A stretch of 64,000 bases of DNA from Saccharospirillum sp040881935 (GCF_040881935.1 NZ_JBBECH010000046.1:1-64000), one strand, 5' to 3'. Positions 8,233-16,522 are shown, counted from the first letter of the stretch. Numbers and translations: made by a program. The notes: generated by a model not told the origin, from the letters alone.

Positions 8233-10257
8233 ATGCCGATGAAACCCTTTAAAGTCCATTCCAGGTACCAGCCAGCGGGGGATCAACCCAAGGCGATCGA
8301 ACAACTGGTGACCGGTTTGAATGCCGGCCTTACCGCCCAGACATTGCTTGGGGTAACCGGATCTGGCAAAACCTACACCATGGCCAAGGTCATTGAAGCG
8401 GTGCAGCGCCCGACCATTGTGCTGGCGCACAATAAAACTCTGGCTGCGCAACTGTACTCCGAATTTCGTGAGTTTTTTCCTGATAACGCGGTCGAATATT
8501 TTGTCTCCTATTACGATTATTATCAGCCCGAAGCTTATGTGCCGTCATCCGATACCTTTATCGACAAAGATGCGTCGGTCAACGAACACATTGAACAAAT
8601 GCGGTTGTCGGCTACCAAAGCCTTGCTTGAGCGTCGCGATGTTCTGATCGTCGCGACGGTCTCTGCCATTTATGGCTTGGGTTCGCCCGAATCCTATCTG
8701 AAAATGATTTTGCATTTAAAACGCGGCGATGCGGTCGACCAGCGCCAGGTTCTGCGTCGTCTGGCCGAGCTGCAATACAGCCGCAATGACATTGAGTTTG
8801 GTCGGGGTACCTATCGGGTGCGGGGCGATATTATTGATGTCTTTCCGGCTGAATCTGAACTGGAAGCTTTGCGCATTGAATTGTTCGATGATGAGGTTGA
8901 AAACCTCAGTCTGTTCGACCCGCTCACTGGCGAGTTACTGCAGAAGCTCTCGCGTTATACGGTTTATCCGAAAACGCACTATGTCACGCCTCGGGAAACC
9001 ATACTGGCGGCGGTCGACAAGATCGACGTTGAACTGAAAGAGCGCCTGGACGTGCTTGAAGAAAATCGCCGTCTGGTCGAAGCCCAGCGGCTGGAGCAGC
9101 GCACCAAGTACGATTTGGAAATGATGCGCGAGCTGGGCTACTGCAATGGCATTGAAAACTACTCGCGATATTTGTCGGGTCGCAACCCGGGTGATCCGCC
9201 CCCCACGCTGTACGAGTACCTGCCCAACGACGCGCTGATGTTCATCGACGAATCTCACGCGACTTTGCCGCAATTGGGTGCGATGTATAAAGGCGACCGT
9301 TCGCGCAAGGAAACCCTGGTCGAATATGGTTTCCGGTTGCCCTCAGCACTGGACAACCGGCCGATGCGGTTTGAGGAATGGGAGCGACTGGCACCCCAGG
9401 GCATTTATGTGTCGGCAACCCCGGGTAAATATGAAGAGCAACATGCCCAGCAGGTAGTTGAACAACTGGTTCGACCCACAGGCCTGGTTGACCCGATCAT
9501 TGAAATCCGCCCGGCGACGACGCAGGTGGATGACTTGTTGCACGAGATTAATCTGCGAGTAACGGTTGGCGAGAGGGTTTTGGTAACTACCCTGACCAAA
9601 CGTATGGCTGAAGATTTAACTGACTACCTGAGCGAAAACGGCGTCAAGGTGCGGTACCTGCATTCGGATATCGACACCGTGGAACGGGTTGAAATCATTC
9701 GCGATTTGCGGCTGGGCGAGTTTGATGTTCTGGTCGGTATTAACCTGTTGCGCGAAGGTCTCGACATGCCTGAAGTCTCACTGGTGGCGATTCTGGACGC
9801 TGACAAAGAGGGCTTTTTGCGCAGTGAGCGTTCTCTGATACAGACCATAGGACGGGCGGCGCGTAACCTTAACGGCAAGGCGATTCTCTATGCCGATCGG
9901 ATGACCGGCTCCATGGAGCGAGCTATTGGTGAAACCGATCGTCGGCGTGAAAAGCAGGTCGCCCACAATCTGGCCGAAGGCATAACGCCACAGGCGTTGG
10001 TTAAGGATGTGCAGGATATTCTCGAAGGGGCGGTAGCACCGGGTCGCAAGGGCAAGATTGCACGTAACCGCAAGAAAGTAGAGCGCATAGACGCAGAAGC
10101 GCGGGATTACGCCACAATGACCGTTGCTGAACTGTCGAAAGTGATCGTTCGGTTGGAAGATGACATGCACCGCGCAGCCAAGGATATGGCGTTTGAAAAA
10201 GCCGCTGCGTTGCGCGATGAGATGATGGAAGCCAAAGAACATTTGAAATCAGTCTGA
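8233..10257 (+). CDS. uvrB: Excinuclease ABC subunit B
   Basis: UvrB, the damage-verifying helicase-like subunit of nucleotide excision repair, about 674 residues. Walker A is GVTGSGKTYT near residue 40. The damage-probing beta-hairpin YYDYYQPEAYVP, the helicase motif with DESH, QTIGRAARN (motif VI) and a C-terminal UVR domain that contacts UvrC (VAELSKVIVRLEDDM) are all present. Starts at GTG 8230, ATG 8233 and ATG 8239 are equally possible; no strong ribosome site is seen. I found no LexA box upstream, although uvrB is SOS-controlled in E. coli. Confidence 0.96.
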   Translation: MPMKPFKVHSRYQPAGDQPKAIEQLVTGLNAGLTAQTLLGVTGSGKTYTMAKVIEAVQRPTIVLAHNKTLAAQLYSEFREFFPDNAVEYFVSYYDYYQPEAYVPSSDTFIDKDASVNEHIEQMRLSATKALLERRDVLIVATVSAIYGLGSPESYLKMILHLKRGDAVDQRQVLRRLAELQYSRNDIEFGRGTYRVRGDIIDVFPAESELEALRIELFDDEVENLSLFDPLTGELLQKLSRYTVYPKTHYVTPRETILAAVDKIDVELKERLDVLEENRRLVEAQRLEQRTKYDLEMMRELGYCNGIENYSRYLSGRNPGDPPPTLYEYLPNDALMFIDESHATLPQLGAMYKGDRSRKETLVEYGFRLPSALDNRPMRFEEWERLAPQGIYVSATPGKYEEQHAQQVVEQLVRPTGLVDPIIEIRPATTQVDDLLHEINLRVTVGERVLVTTLTKRMAEDLTDYLSENGVKVRYLHSDIDTVERVEIIRDLRLGEFDVLVGINLLREGLDMPEVSLVAILDADKEGFLRSERSLIQTIGRAARNLNGKAILYADRMTGSMERAIGETDRRREKQVAHNLAEGITPQALVKDVQDILEGAVAPGRKGKIARNRKKVERIDAEARDYATMTVAELSKVIVRLEDDMHRAAKDMAFEKAAALRDEMMEAKEHLKSV

Positions 10258-10259
10258 AA

Positions 10260-10435
10260 CTCAAATTTCAGCGTTCGATGCGTGGCTATGGTCCGCGTCG
10301 GTTACCGGTGGTACCTCTACGGGGTCGGCGTGAATCCGTCCATGGAGCCTAGACCGCAACATCCATGTTGCGGACTCCCCCGCAGAGGCATCACCGGCAT
10401 CCGCCGCTTGTACTGTACGAACTTCGAAACTTAAG
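10260..10435 (-). repeat. Intergenic palindromic element, copy 2
   Basis: A member of the family described at 46030, with the core in minus orientation. It begins about 2 bp after the uvrB stop and fills nearly the whole gap to the next gene's ribosome site. The terminal inverted segments are 10260-10277 and 10418-10435 (13 of 18 positions pair). Inner arms are about 10295-10324 and 10380-10409. Core hairpin 1 is CCGCAACA/TGTTGCGG at 10354-10373. Hairpin 2 has the TCC/GGA type. Confidence 0.85.
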
Positions 10436-10449
10436 TGATAAGGGTTTTC

Positions 10450-11241
10450 ATGGTACCGGGTTATTTGAATGTGGGGCATGGCCCCACGGTTGTGATGTTG
10501 CACAGTTCGCTGAGTTCATCCGGCCAGTGGCGGGACCTGATTCGCCGGCTGCGCGGGCAAGCACAATGCCTGGTTATGGATTTATACGGTTATGGCGAGA
10601 CACCGATGCCGGTGTTGGAATCAGAGAAGGAATTTACGCTCTGGCACGAAGTGGCGCTGCTGGAAGCCTTGCTTGAACAAGAGCAGATTCAGGGAAGTCT
10701 AAGACTGGTGGGGCATTCCTACGGCGCTGCCGTCGCACTGGCCTTTGCGCAAAAGCATCCTGAAAAGGTAGAGCGGCTGGTGTTGTTTGAGCCGGTGTGT
10801 TTTTCCATTCTGAAAGAGGGAGATGCCGGGCTGCACGATCTTGCTTCGGTAATGCATGTGTTTGACGAAGCGACAGTTTACTTGGACCCGACAGCACAGG
10901 CCAGGCGCTTTATCGAATACTGGAATGGCCCTGGTGCCTTTGATGCCATGCCCGAACGCCTGCAGCAGTTGTTCTCCCATCAGGTTAAGAAAGTCGGCCT
11001 CGACTTTCAGGCGCTGATGCACCCGGCTTTCAATGCCGAAGCCTTGACACCGCTGACCGATCGTCTGACGCTGCTGCACGGCGAACAAACTCGAGTCAGC
11101 GCTCGATCCCTGATACAACAATTGCAACGCTGGCTGCCCGAGGTTCGTGTAGTGAACACAGCCGGCGGGCATATGGCACCGCTGACTCATGAGACAGCGG
11201 TGAATACGCTGATTGAACAGTGCTTGTACCTGAACAACTAA
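10450..11241 (+). CDS. Alpha/beta hydrolase
   Basis: A 263-residue alpha/beta-hydrolase-fold protein. The oxyanion region is MLHSSLSSSGQW near residue 17, the nucleophile elbow is GHSYGA with Ser90, and the catalytic histidine is probably in AGGHMAPLTH. At the usual acid position the sequence reads LLHGEQTRVSA, where an Asp is normally expected, so the acid residue may be noncanonical. The substrate is unknown. ATG 10450 is chosen because TAAGGG lies just upstream. It is probably co-transcribed with the tautomerase gene 13 bp downstream. Repeat copy 2 immediately precedes its ribosome site. Confidence 0.75.
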   Translation: MVPGYLNVGHGPTVVMLHSSLSSSGQWRDLIRRLRGQAQCLVMDLYGYGETPMPVLESEKEFTLWHEVALLEALLEQEQIQGSLRLVGHSYGAAVALAFAQKHPEKVERLVLFEPVCFSILKEGDAGLHDLASVMHVFDEATVYLDPTAQARRFIEYWNGPGAFDAMPERLQQLFSHQVKKVGLDFQALMHPAFNAEALTPLTDRLTLLHGEQTRVSARSLIQQLQRWLPEVRVVNTAGGHMAPLTHETAVNTLIEQCLYLNN

Positions 11242-11254
11242 CCGAGGACACCCC

Positions 11255-11458
11255 ATGCCCTATGTGAACATCAAGATTACCCGCGAAGGCGCCACAGCCG
11301 AGCAGAAAGCGAAGCTTATTCAGGGTGCCACTGAGCTATTACGGGATGTACTGGGTAAGAACCCCGCTACGACCGTTGTTGTTATCGACGAGGTGGAGAC
11401 CGACAATTGGGGCATTGGTGGCGAGTCCGTCACGGTACGACGGGCACGCGGGGAGTAG
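11255..11458 (+). CDS. 4-oxalocrotonate tautomerase family protein
   Basis: A 67-residue tautomerase with Pro1 as the expected general base (MPYVNIKITREG). Family members ketonise or enolise 2-oxo acids as small homo-oligomers. LRDVLGKNPATTVVVIDEV and NWGIGGESV match the usual fold. No aromatic meta-cleavage genes lie nearby, so the physiological substrate is open. It sits in a two-gene unit with the preceding hydrolase (GAGGACACCCC before the ATG) and ends at a strong hairpin terminator. Confidence 0.85.
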   Translation: MPYVNIKITREGATAEQKAKLIQGATELLRDVLGKNPATTVVVIDEVETDNWGIGGESVTVRRARGE

Positions 11459-11502
11459 AACCTTCGGGTCGAACCTACAGTTCGCAGCCGGTTTCCCGGC
11501 TG

Positions 11503-11546
11503 ACATAACGAAAGAAGCCACCCGAGGGTGGCTTCTTTCGTTATGT
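11503..11546. terminator. Bidirectional hairpin terminator
   Basis: A perfect 20-bp inverted repeat (11503-11522 with 11527-11546) around a CGAG loop. It lies between the convergent tautomerase gene and tRNA-Val and could end transcripts from both sides. The trailing T-tract is weak on both strands. Confidence 0.8.
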
Positions 11547-11550
11547 AATC

Positions 11551-11627
<77 letters not shown>

Positions 11628-11641
11628 GAAGAACGAGGCGT

Positions 11642-11669
11642 ATGATACCTGTACCGAGTTTCAGTGCAA
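11642..11669 (-). promoter_or_regulatory. Promoter of tRNA-Val
   Basis: Read on the minus strand: -35 TTGCAC (11664-11669), 16-bp spacer, -10 TATCAT (11642-11647). This places transcription start about 8 nt before the mature tRNA 5' end at 11627. It fits a sigma-70 tRNA promoter. Confidence 0.65.
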
Positions 11670-11796
11670 GCCTTTTTTGGCAAAAAGATAACGGATTCAA
11701 CCAGTTACCGGGCTTTACCGAATCCGTTGAGGTCAATAGGCATCCCTGGCCGGGCGAACGCCGGGTCTTAGGCGCGGTGCCCGTTATACGGGTAGG

Positions 11797-11828
11797 CGGT
11801 CAGTAAAAATTCAGAATTTTACTGACCG
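11797..11828. terminator. Inverted repeat downstream of the MvaT-like gene
   Basis: Arms CGGTCAGTAAAA and TTTTACTGACCG surround ATTCAGAA. It is A/T-rich near the loop and lies 110 bp beyond the stop of the minus-strand MvaT-like gene. It could be that gene's terminator or an unrelated palindrome. The rest of 11670-11937 holds no gene I can support. Confidence 0.45.
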
Positions 11829-11937
11829 AAATCAAGAGATTGGCAGACGCGTTCGTATGGCATTACGCTGGAAGACCCGGAACCGCCCGATATAGGCGGC
11901 CGTGATCCGGACCAGCTCGCCTGTTTAGGCTCTGAAC

Positions 11938-12426
11938 TTAGGCGGTGACGCGCCAGCTCTGGACTTTTTCCAGCCCATTTTCGAGTATCCAGGTGTTTAG
12001 CAATTTGGGCGCGCGGGTTTTCTTTTCTACCGTTTCCAGGCTCATCGGGTGGCGGTAAACGCCGGGCTCCAATGCCTTTGCTGGCTGGGGCCGACCCCGG
12101 CCAATCACTTTTTTAGGTTGTTTTTTGGCGTATTCTTCAAAAAAAACAGCCAGACGTTTCAGTAGGGCCGATTGTTTTTGGCGAACCAGGGTTTTGGTAA
12201 TCCAGTCACCAATTTTTACGCTGCGCCGGGAGAATAAATCTTCTTCGGTAATGCCGTATTCGCGTTCCAGTGTCGCCAGGTATTCCATATAGGCATTGAA
12301 TCCGGCTTCTTTTTTTAAAGCGCTTTCTTTTAGTCGAATCAGATTTTCGAGTTCAGATTCGTATTTCTGAATTTCAGCATCAATGCTTAAGGCGTCGATG
12401 CGAACAGCAGAGTGTGTTTGTGTCAT
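11938..12426 (-). CDS. MvaT-like H-NS-family nucleoid protein
   Basis: A 162-residue protein. An N-terminal coiled coil (about residues 15-60) ends in EYLATLEREYGITEEDL, recalling the oligomerisation domain of MvaT. The C-terminus YRHP...VEKKTRAPKLLNTW..ENG...VQSWRV lines up with the MvaT DNA-binding domain pattern (Y.NP...VET.GGNHKTLK.W...G...V..W). It differs by an inserted basic linker with an AT-hook-like GRGRP near residue 109, and by RAP where MvaT has the DNA-contacting GGN. It is probably a xenogeneic-silencer relative. Length (usually about 120) and key-residue changes make the assignment tentative. Confidence 0.55.
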   Translation of the reverse strand: MTQTHSAVRIDALSIDAEIQKYESELENLIRLKESALKKEAGFNAYMEYLATLEREYGITEEDLFSRRSVKIGDWITKTLVRQKQSALLKRLAVFFEEYAKKQPKKVIGRGRPQPAKALEPGVYRHPMSLETVEKKTRAPKLLNTWILENGLEKVQSWRVTA

Positions 12427-12907
12427 AAGCTTCCAGTGTTCACGGTTGTCATTAAGAAAGTGACAGTGTTATGGGTTATCTGAACAGTATTCAGCTAACG
12501 TCATGGGTCGTCTTGTCGTTTAAACCCATAACGGTCGAGCAGTAGCCCACGGCCGCATTGTCAGCGGTATCTGGCATAGCACTGCTGTGTTCGGTCAGTC
12601 ACGGGTCTTTTCGCAATCATTGGAATGGCTGAAAGTATCCGTTGCCAGAGCCAGATTGGATCACTACTTCTTATAAAGCTGTTTGGGCTACTGAAACGTT
12701 TTAGGGTAATGGTGCGGGAGCACCAACCCTTATTAGCGATTATGCCTGTTACGGCTACGTCACGAGTTTCAGAATGGCCACGTTATGGCTACCAACGTAA
12801 AGCAGCACGCAACCTGACCAAAATGGTAAAAAATCAGTATTTGAATAGCCAGGAAAATATTAGTCGATATCGACCAGGCTTTCAATTGCTGTTATGGAAT
12901 AACCCGA
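12427..12907. other. Low-GC intergenic stretch without a supported gene
   Basis: 481 bp, visibly richer in A/T than its surroundings. It contains an inverted repeat GTTATGGGTT/AACCCATAAC (12468-12477 and 12523-12532) just upstream of the MvaT-like start, possibly an operator. A 99-codon frame (12625-12924, +) runs into the UmuD-like gene and resembles nothing I know; I do not call it a gene. The composition and the broken neighbours suggest acquired or decayed DNA. Confidence 0.5.
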
Positions 12908-13327
12908 TTACAGGGAGCGAATAATATGACTGATTTTCCCGATGAGACTTAGGGTTTCGTGTTCGGGAATGACCAGGATGTCAAAATCCGGGTGTCGTGG
13001 TAATAATCTTGGGCTGGGGGCCAACTGCAGCTCCCGCACCATCAGTTCGCCGTTGTAGCCTGCCAGTACGATGTCTCCCTGGCTGGCTCTGGCACTTCGG
13101 TCGACGATCAGGGTGTCTCCGGCGATGATGCCAGCCTCAGCCATGGCCATGCTGTGCACCGATACCAGGATGCTGGTTTGCGGGTTGCGGATACACAGGC
13201 TGGCGAGATCGATACCCGGGATATCGTGGTCCAGGCCTTCGTCATCCTCTACAGACTGGCCTTCAACAAAGAGTGGCAGATTAAGTTGTGGACCTGTTTC
13301 GCAGCGACCGAGTAGTTGTACCGACAT
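12908..13327 (-). CDS. UmuD-like protein with both catalytic residues replaced
   Basis: A 139-residue S24 peptidase-fold protein that aligns without gaps to E. coli UmuD from IDL (about residue 39) onward, sharing GDTLIVD, QGDIV and NGEL. UmuD normally self-cleaves with a Ser-Lys dyad (S60, K97) to give UmuD', a subunit of polymerase V. Here the serine position is Ala61 (context HSMAMAEAG) and the lysine position is Arg98 (MVREL). The Cys-Gly cleavage site is also absent. An out-of-register Ser59 remains. No umuC follows. An SOS box lies just upstream, so it is probably damage-induced but proteolytically inactive. The family call is firm; the inactivity is inferred. Confidence 0.8.
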   Translation of the reverse strand: MSVQLLGRCETGPQLNLPLFVEGQSVEDDEGLDHDIPGIDLASLCIRNPQTSILVSVHSMAMAEAGIIAGDTLIVDRSARASQGDIVLAGYNGELMVRELQLAPSPRLLPRHPDFDILVIPEHETLSLIGKISHIIRSL

Positions 13328-13342
13328 AACGACTCCTCCAAA

Positions 13343-13362
13343 TACTGTTTATACATACAGTA
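13343..13362 (-). promoter_or_regulatory. LexA (SOS) box
   Basis: TACTGTTTATACATACAGTA, a near-perfect match to the gammaproteobacterial SOS box (CTGT-N8-ACAG core with TA flanks). It is centred about 25 bp upstream of the UmuD-like start, where LexA binding would block transcription. Confidence 0.88.
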
Positions 13363-13402
13363 TGGTGGAAGCGTGTGGTTTTGCCAACTATCGGGCTATA
13401 TT

Positions 13403-13519
13403 TTATGAAGACTGAACCGATTCGGCCCCCCGGAGCATGGCCCTGACCAGCTCTTCAGCATCGAATTTGGTTAGGGCTTCATTGGCAGCGCCCGGACTGT
13501 CAAGCACTGCTGATATCAT
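13403..13519 (-). pseudogene. Fragment of a response-regulator receiver domain
   Basis: A 38-codon frame ending LTKFDAEELVRAMLRGAES before its stop. It resembles the last strand and helix of a CheY-like receiver (pattern GAN..LTKPFDAEELV...), with the conserved Pro after Lys missing. No upstream receiver sequence (acidic pocket, phospho-Asp) is found in any frame in the remaining 115 bp before lldG. It appears to be a decayed gene remnant between the UmuD-like gene and the lactate operon. Confidence 0.45.
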
Positions 13520-13634
13520 GCGTTATCGGCCAGGGCTCACGAAACCAAAGTGTGGATTTGATCACCGATCAATAAGCCTGATCCCAGTGCTCCTGGTGGG
13601 AGGCATCAGGTACACCGGGTTATTTGACCGTTTA

Positions 13635-14291
13635 TCATCGGTCATCAACCAGAAAAACCGTTAATGTCTTGGGGCCGTGGGCGCCGTAGACGAGCGTTTG
13701 CTCAATGTCTGCGGTCTTGGACGGGCCGGAAATCAGCAAGGTATTGGTCGGCATCGGGCCTGTCCAGTCTTCTTCTGTGATCAGTTGGTACCAGCTGCTG
13801 AACAGTCGGCTGACCGGTAATACAGCGATGTGCAGCGGCGGTGCCAGAGTCATTAGCCTGGGTTCCTCGCTGCCGGGAATTACCACCAGGGAGCCGGTGT
13901 CGGCCAGGCCTGCGTGGCAACCGGTAATGGCGGCGTCAGTCTGGTGAAACAGCTCGCTTTGCCAGGCTTCTATCGGCTGGTCATAGCCGTGAAAGTCGAT
14001 GTCGGGAGCGCTGGCCACTAGGTCATCGCGCAGTGGCTGGCCGGGTGCGATCAGCACCCGTCGGGCATTCGCCTGTTGCAGTTGCTCCAGTACAGCAGCG
14101 GTCAGGCCAGCTTGGCTTACCCGAAGAACCTCGCCATGTACCGAGGCTTGCTGGGCGATAAACCGCTCAATGCCGTTTTTAAGCGACCAGCGACGGCTTT
14201 CCATGACACTGAAGTCGGGTTGGGTGGACGCAGGTAGCGGTGTCCGCTCACGCAATCGGTTTAAAATGGTCTGGCGGGCAGAAGGGGTCAT
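13635..14291 (-). CDS. lldG: L-lactate utilisation protein LldG/LutC
   Basis: A 218-residue LUD-domain protein, the third subunit of the LldEFG (LutABC) complex that oxidises L-lactate to pyruvate via iron-sulfur clusters. Typical features are AITGCHAGLADTGSLVV near residue 115 and the C-terminal LLISGPSKTADIEQTLVYGAHGP. The start overlaps the lldF stop by 4 bp. It is the last gene of the operon. Cytoplasmic or membrane-associated. Confidence 0.9.
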   Translation of the reverse strand: MTPSARQTILNRLRERTPLPASTQPDFSVMESRRWSLKNGIERFIAQQASVHGEVLRVSQAGLTAAVLEQLQQANARRVLIAPGQPLRDDLVASAPDIDFHGYDQPIEAWQSELFHQTDAAITGCHAGLADTGSLVVIPGSEEPRLMTLAPPLHIAVLPVSRLFSSWYQLITEEDWTGPMPTNTLLISGPSKTADIEQTLVYGAHGPKTLTVFLVDDR

Positions 14292-15745
14292 GGCTGTTGT
14301 CTCCTTGAACGGGCATTCATAGCACTGTGCAACGTCGTTTTGGCCAGTTTTGGCGCGGTGCGATACCGTGTCCAGCCGCCCAGTCGTTTGGGGCTTAGAG
14401 CCCTTAGCTGACTGGCGAGGCGGGTAGTCTGCCGGTAGAGGCCGGGGTGGCGATGCACCACACGCCAGAATGTCCAGATCAGCGATTCCAGGCCAGACCG
14501 TTTGCTGCCATGGCCGGGAACAGTTGCAGGCCGGGTCTGATCACCATCGACGGCCTCGCGGCGCAGGCGCAGCAACAGGCTGGGCAGCGGAATGCGGACC
14601 GGGCAAACCTCACCACAGGAACCGCACAGTGAAGAGGCGCTGGCGAAATCCGGGGTGTGCTCCAGCCCCAGTAATTGGGGCATCAGTACCTGACCAATAG
14701 GCCCCGGGTAGGTAGTGCCATAGGCATGGCCACCAATGCGGGTATAAACCGGGCAGTGGTTCATGCAGGCACCGCAGCGAATGCACTGGAGGGTCTGGGC
14801 CAGTTCGTCGTCCTGATAGATATCGGAGCGGCCGTTGTCGACCAGCACCAGATGTACCGCTTCCGGTCCGTCTTTTTCATCGGGCTGACGCGGGCGGGAT
14901 ATCATATTGACGTAGGTGGTAATCGACTGGCCAGTGGCAGAACGGGTCAACAAACTCAACAAGGGCGCGACGTCAGTCAGGCTGGGGACGACCTTTTCGA
15001 TCCCGGTCACGGCGATGTGGCAGGGTGGGGTAGTTGTAGTCAGTCGCCCATTGCCCTCGTTTTCAACCAGACAGAGGGTACCGCTGTCGGCAACCGCGAA
15101 ATTGACACCGGAAATGCCAACATCGGCCTGCATGAACTTCTCACGCAATTGCTGGCGTGCCTGATCGGTGAGGTAGTGGGCGTCTTCTCGTTGCTCGACA
15201 CCGGTCATGGTGTGCATTAATTCAGCAATTTCGGCAGTGTTCTTGTGAATTGCAGGCATGATGATGTGCGATGGCGTCTCTTTGGCCATTTGCACGATGT
15301 ATTCACCGAGGTCCGATTCCAGCACGGTGTAACCGCGCTGCTCCAGATGCGCATTCAGTTCCATCTCTTCCGTAACCATCGACTTGCCCTTGATCACCGA
15401 TTTGGCCTGACGTTGCTGGCAGATTTCGGTGATAACCCGGCAGGCTTCTTCACCGTCGCGCGCCCAGTGCACCTGAATACCGTTGGCCTGACACTGGCGT
15501 TCCAGTTGTTCCAGCAGGTCTGGCAATTGCCGCAGTGCCTGTTGGCGAATGGCTTGGCCCAGATCGCGCAGGGCTTCCAGGTCCCAGTCGGCAAAGGCGG
15601 CGCTTCGTTTGTGCATCAGGCCGGTCATGGCACGGTCGAAATTGCCACGCAGTTGGGTATTGGCCAGTGCAGATTTTACCTGCGGCTGAAAATTTATAGC
15701 GCTGTTGTGGCCCTGGTACGTCGTTTTGTGTTGATTCTCGCTCAT
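14288..15745 (-). CDS. lldF: L-lactate oxidation iron-sulfur protein LldF/LutB
   Basis: A 485-residue LUD-domain protein with two C-terminal 4Fe-4S ligand sets, CIRCGACMNHCPVY (about residue 307) and CGSCGEVCPVRIPL. It is the electron-transfer core of the LldEFG lactate dehydrogenase system. The N-terminal LUD domain includes KGKSMVTEEMELN and ISGVNFAVADSGTLCLVENEGN. It starts 3 bp after the lldE stop and overlaps lldG, so a single transcript is expected. Confidence 0.92.
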   Translation of the reverse strand: MSENQHKTTYQGHNSAINFQPQVKSALANTQLRGNFDRAMTGLMHKRSAAFADWDLEALRDLGQAIRQQALRQLPDLLEQLERQCQANGIQVHWARDGEEACRVITEICQQRQAKSVIKGKSMVTEEMELNAHLEQRGYTVLESDLGEYIVQMAKETPSHIIMPAIHKNTAEIAELMHTMTGVEQREDAHYLTDQARQQLREKFMQADVGISGVNFAVADSGTLCLVENEGNGRLTTTTPPCHIAVTGIEKVVPSLTDVAPLLSLLTRSATGQSITTYVNMISRPRQPDEKDGPEAVHLVLVDNGRSDIYQDDELAQTLQCIRCGACMNHCPVYTRIGGHAYGTTYPGPIGQVLMPQLLGLEHTPDFASASSLCGSCGEVCPVRIPLPSLLLRLRREAVDGDQTRPATVPGHGSKRSGLESLIWTFWRVVHRHPGLYRQTTRLASQLRALSPKRLGGWTRYRTAPKLAKTTLHSAMNARSRRQQP

Positions 15746-15748
15746 CGG

Positions 15749-16522
15749 TCAGAACTCCCGATTCGGCTGAGTGCGTTGCCAGAGAAAACTGAGCAGATGC
15801 TCACCGGGCAGGGCGGTCTTTTGCTTTTCGGCGCAGCCCGTCAGGTTCATCAGGCAGCCGCAGTCAGTACTGAGAAAACGATCACAGCCGGTTTGCGCCA
15901 GCGCCGACACTTTGTCCTGCGCCATGGCACCGGAAATATCGGCATGACGCACCGCAAAGGAGCCGCCAAATCCACAGCACTCGGTGACCTTGGCAGGTTC
16001 AACCAGGGTGACATTGTTCAGTTGCTGCAACAGCGCCGGGCCGCTGTCTGCGACGCCCATCTCCCGGCGCGACGAGCACGAGGTGTGCAGCGCAACGGTG
16101 ATCGGCTCGCCCGTATCAGCCAGTTTGACGTGGCAGACATTGACCAGAAAATCAGCCAGATCCCACACCCTGGCCGCCAGCTTTTCGGCACGTGCGGCGT
16201 CTTCTGTGCCGGCAAACAACTTGGGGTACTGGTGTCGCATCATGCCTGCGCAAGAGCCGGACGGCACCACGACCGGCCAGTTTTCGGGAAACAGATCCAA
16301 TTGGGTTTGAGCCACCGCGCGGGCCTCGTCGCTGCGGCCTGAGGTGTAGGCCGGTTGCCCGCAGCAAGTTTGATCTTGCGGGTAGATCACGTCGATGCCT
16401 TCCCGTTCCAGCAGATCGACACCGGCAAGTCCCGCTTCGGGGTAAAACAGATCGACCAGGCAGGTGCCAAACAAATACACCTTTTCAGGCTTACTCGGGT
16501 AAAGCAGGACAGGCTGTGACAT
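15749..16522 (-). CDS. lldE: L-lactate oxidation subunit LldE/LutA
   Basis: A 257-residue protein with two CCG domains, QTCCGQPAYTSGR and TECCGFGGSFAVRH, which in this family bind a Cys-rich iron-sulfur cluster as in heterodisulfide reductase subunits. It is the first gene of lldEFG. ATG 16522 is chosen because GAGG is spaced 5 bp upstream on the minus strand. No lactate permease is encoded in the operon. It is divergent from lldR with a palindromic operator between. Confidence 0.9.
   Translation of the reverse strand: MSQPVLLYPSKPEKVYLFGTCLVDLFYPEAGLAGVDLLEREGIDVIYPQDQTCCGQPAYTSGRSDEARAVAQTQLDLFPENWPVVVPSGSCAGMMRHQYPKLFAGTEDAARAEKLAARVWDLADFLVNVCHVKLADTGEPITVALHTSCSSRREMGVADSGPALLQQLNNVTLVEPAKVTECCGFGGSFAVRHADISGAMAQDKVSALAQTGCDRFLSTDCGCLMNLTGCAEKQKTALPGEHLLSFLWQRTQPNREF

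Noticed and set aside
10261..10503. Short frames across the repeat copies giving a recurring MLRSRLHGRIHADP-like peptide
   Set aside because: The similarity comes from the conserved DNA core of the repeat. The flanking residues differ as the arms do, and no ribosome sites are present.
12480..12494. CTG-N9-CAG, at first sight a second LexA box
   Set aside because: Spacing is one base short of the CTG-N10-CAG rule and the flanks do not match; the true SOS box is at 13343.
12625..12924. A 99-codon plus-strand frame in the low-GC gap
   Set aside because: No ribosome site, no recognisable motif, atypical composition, and it runs into the 3' end of the better supported UmuD-like gene on the other strand.
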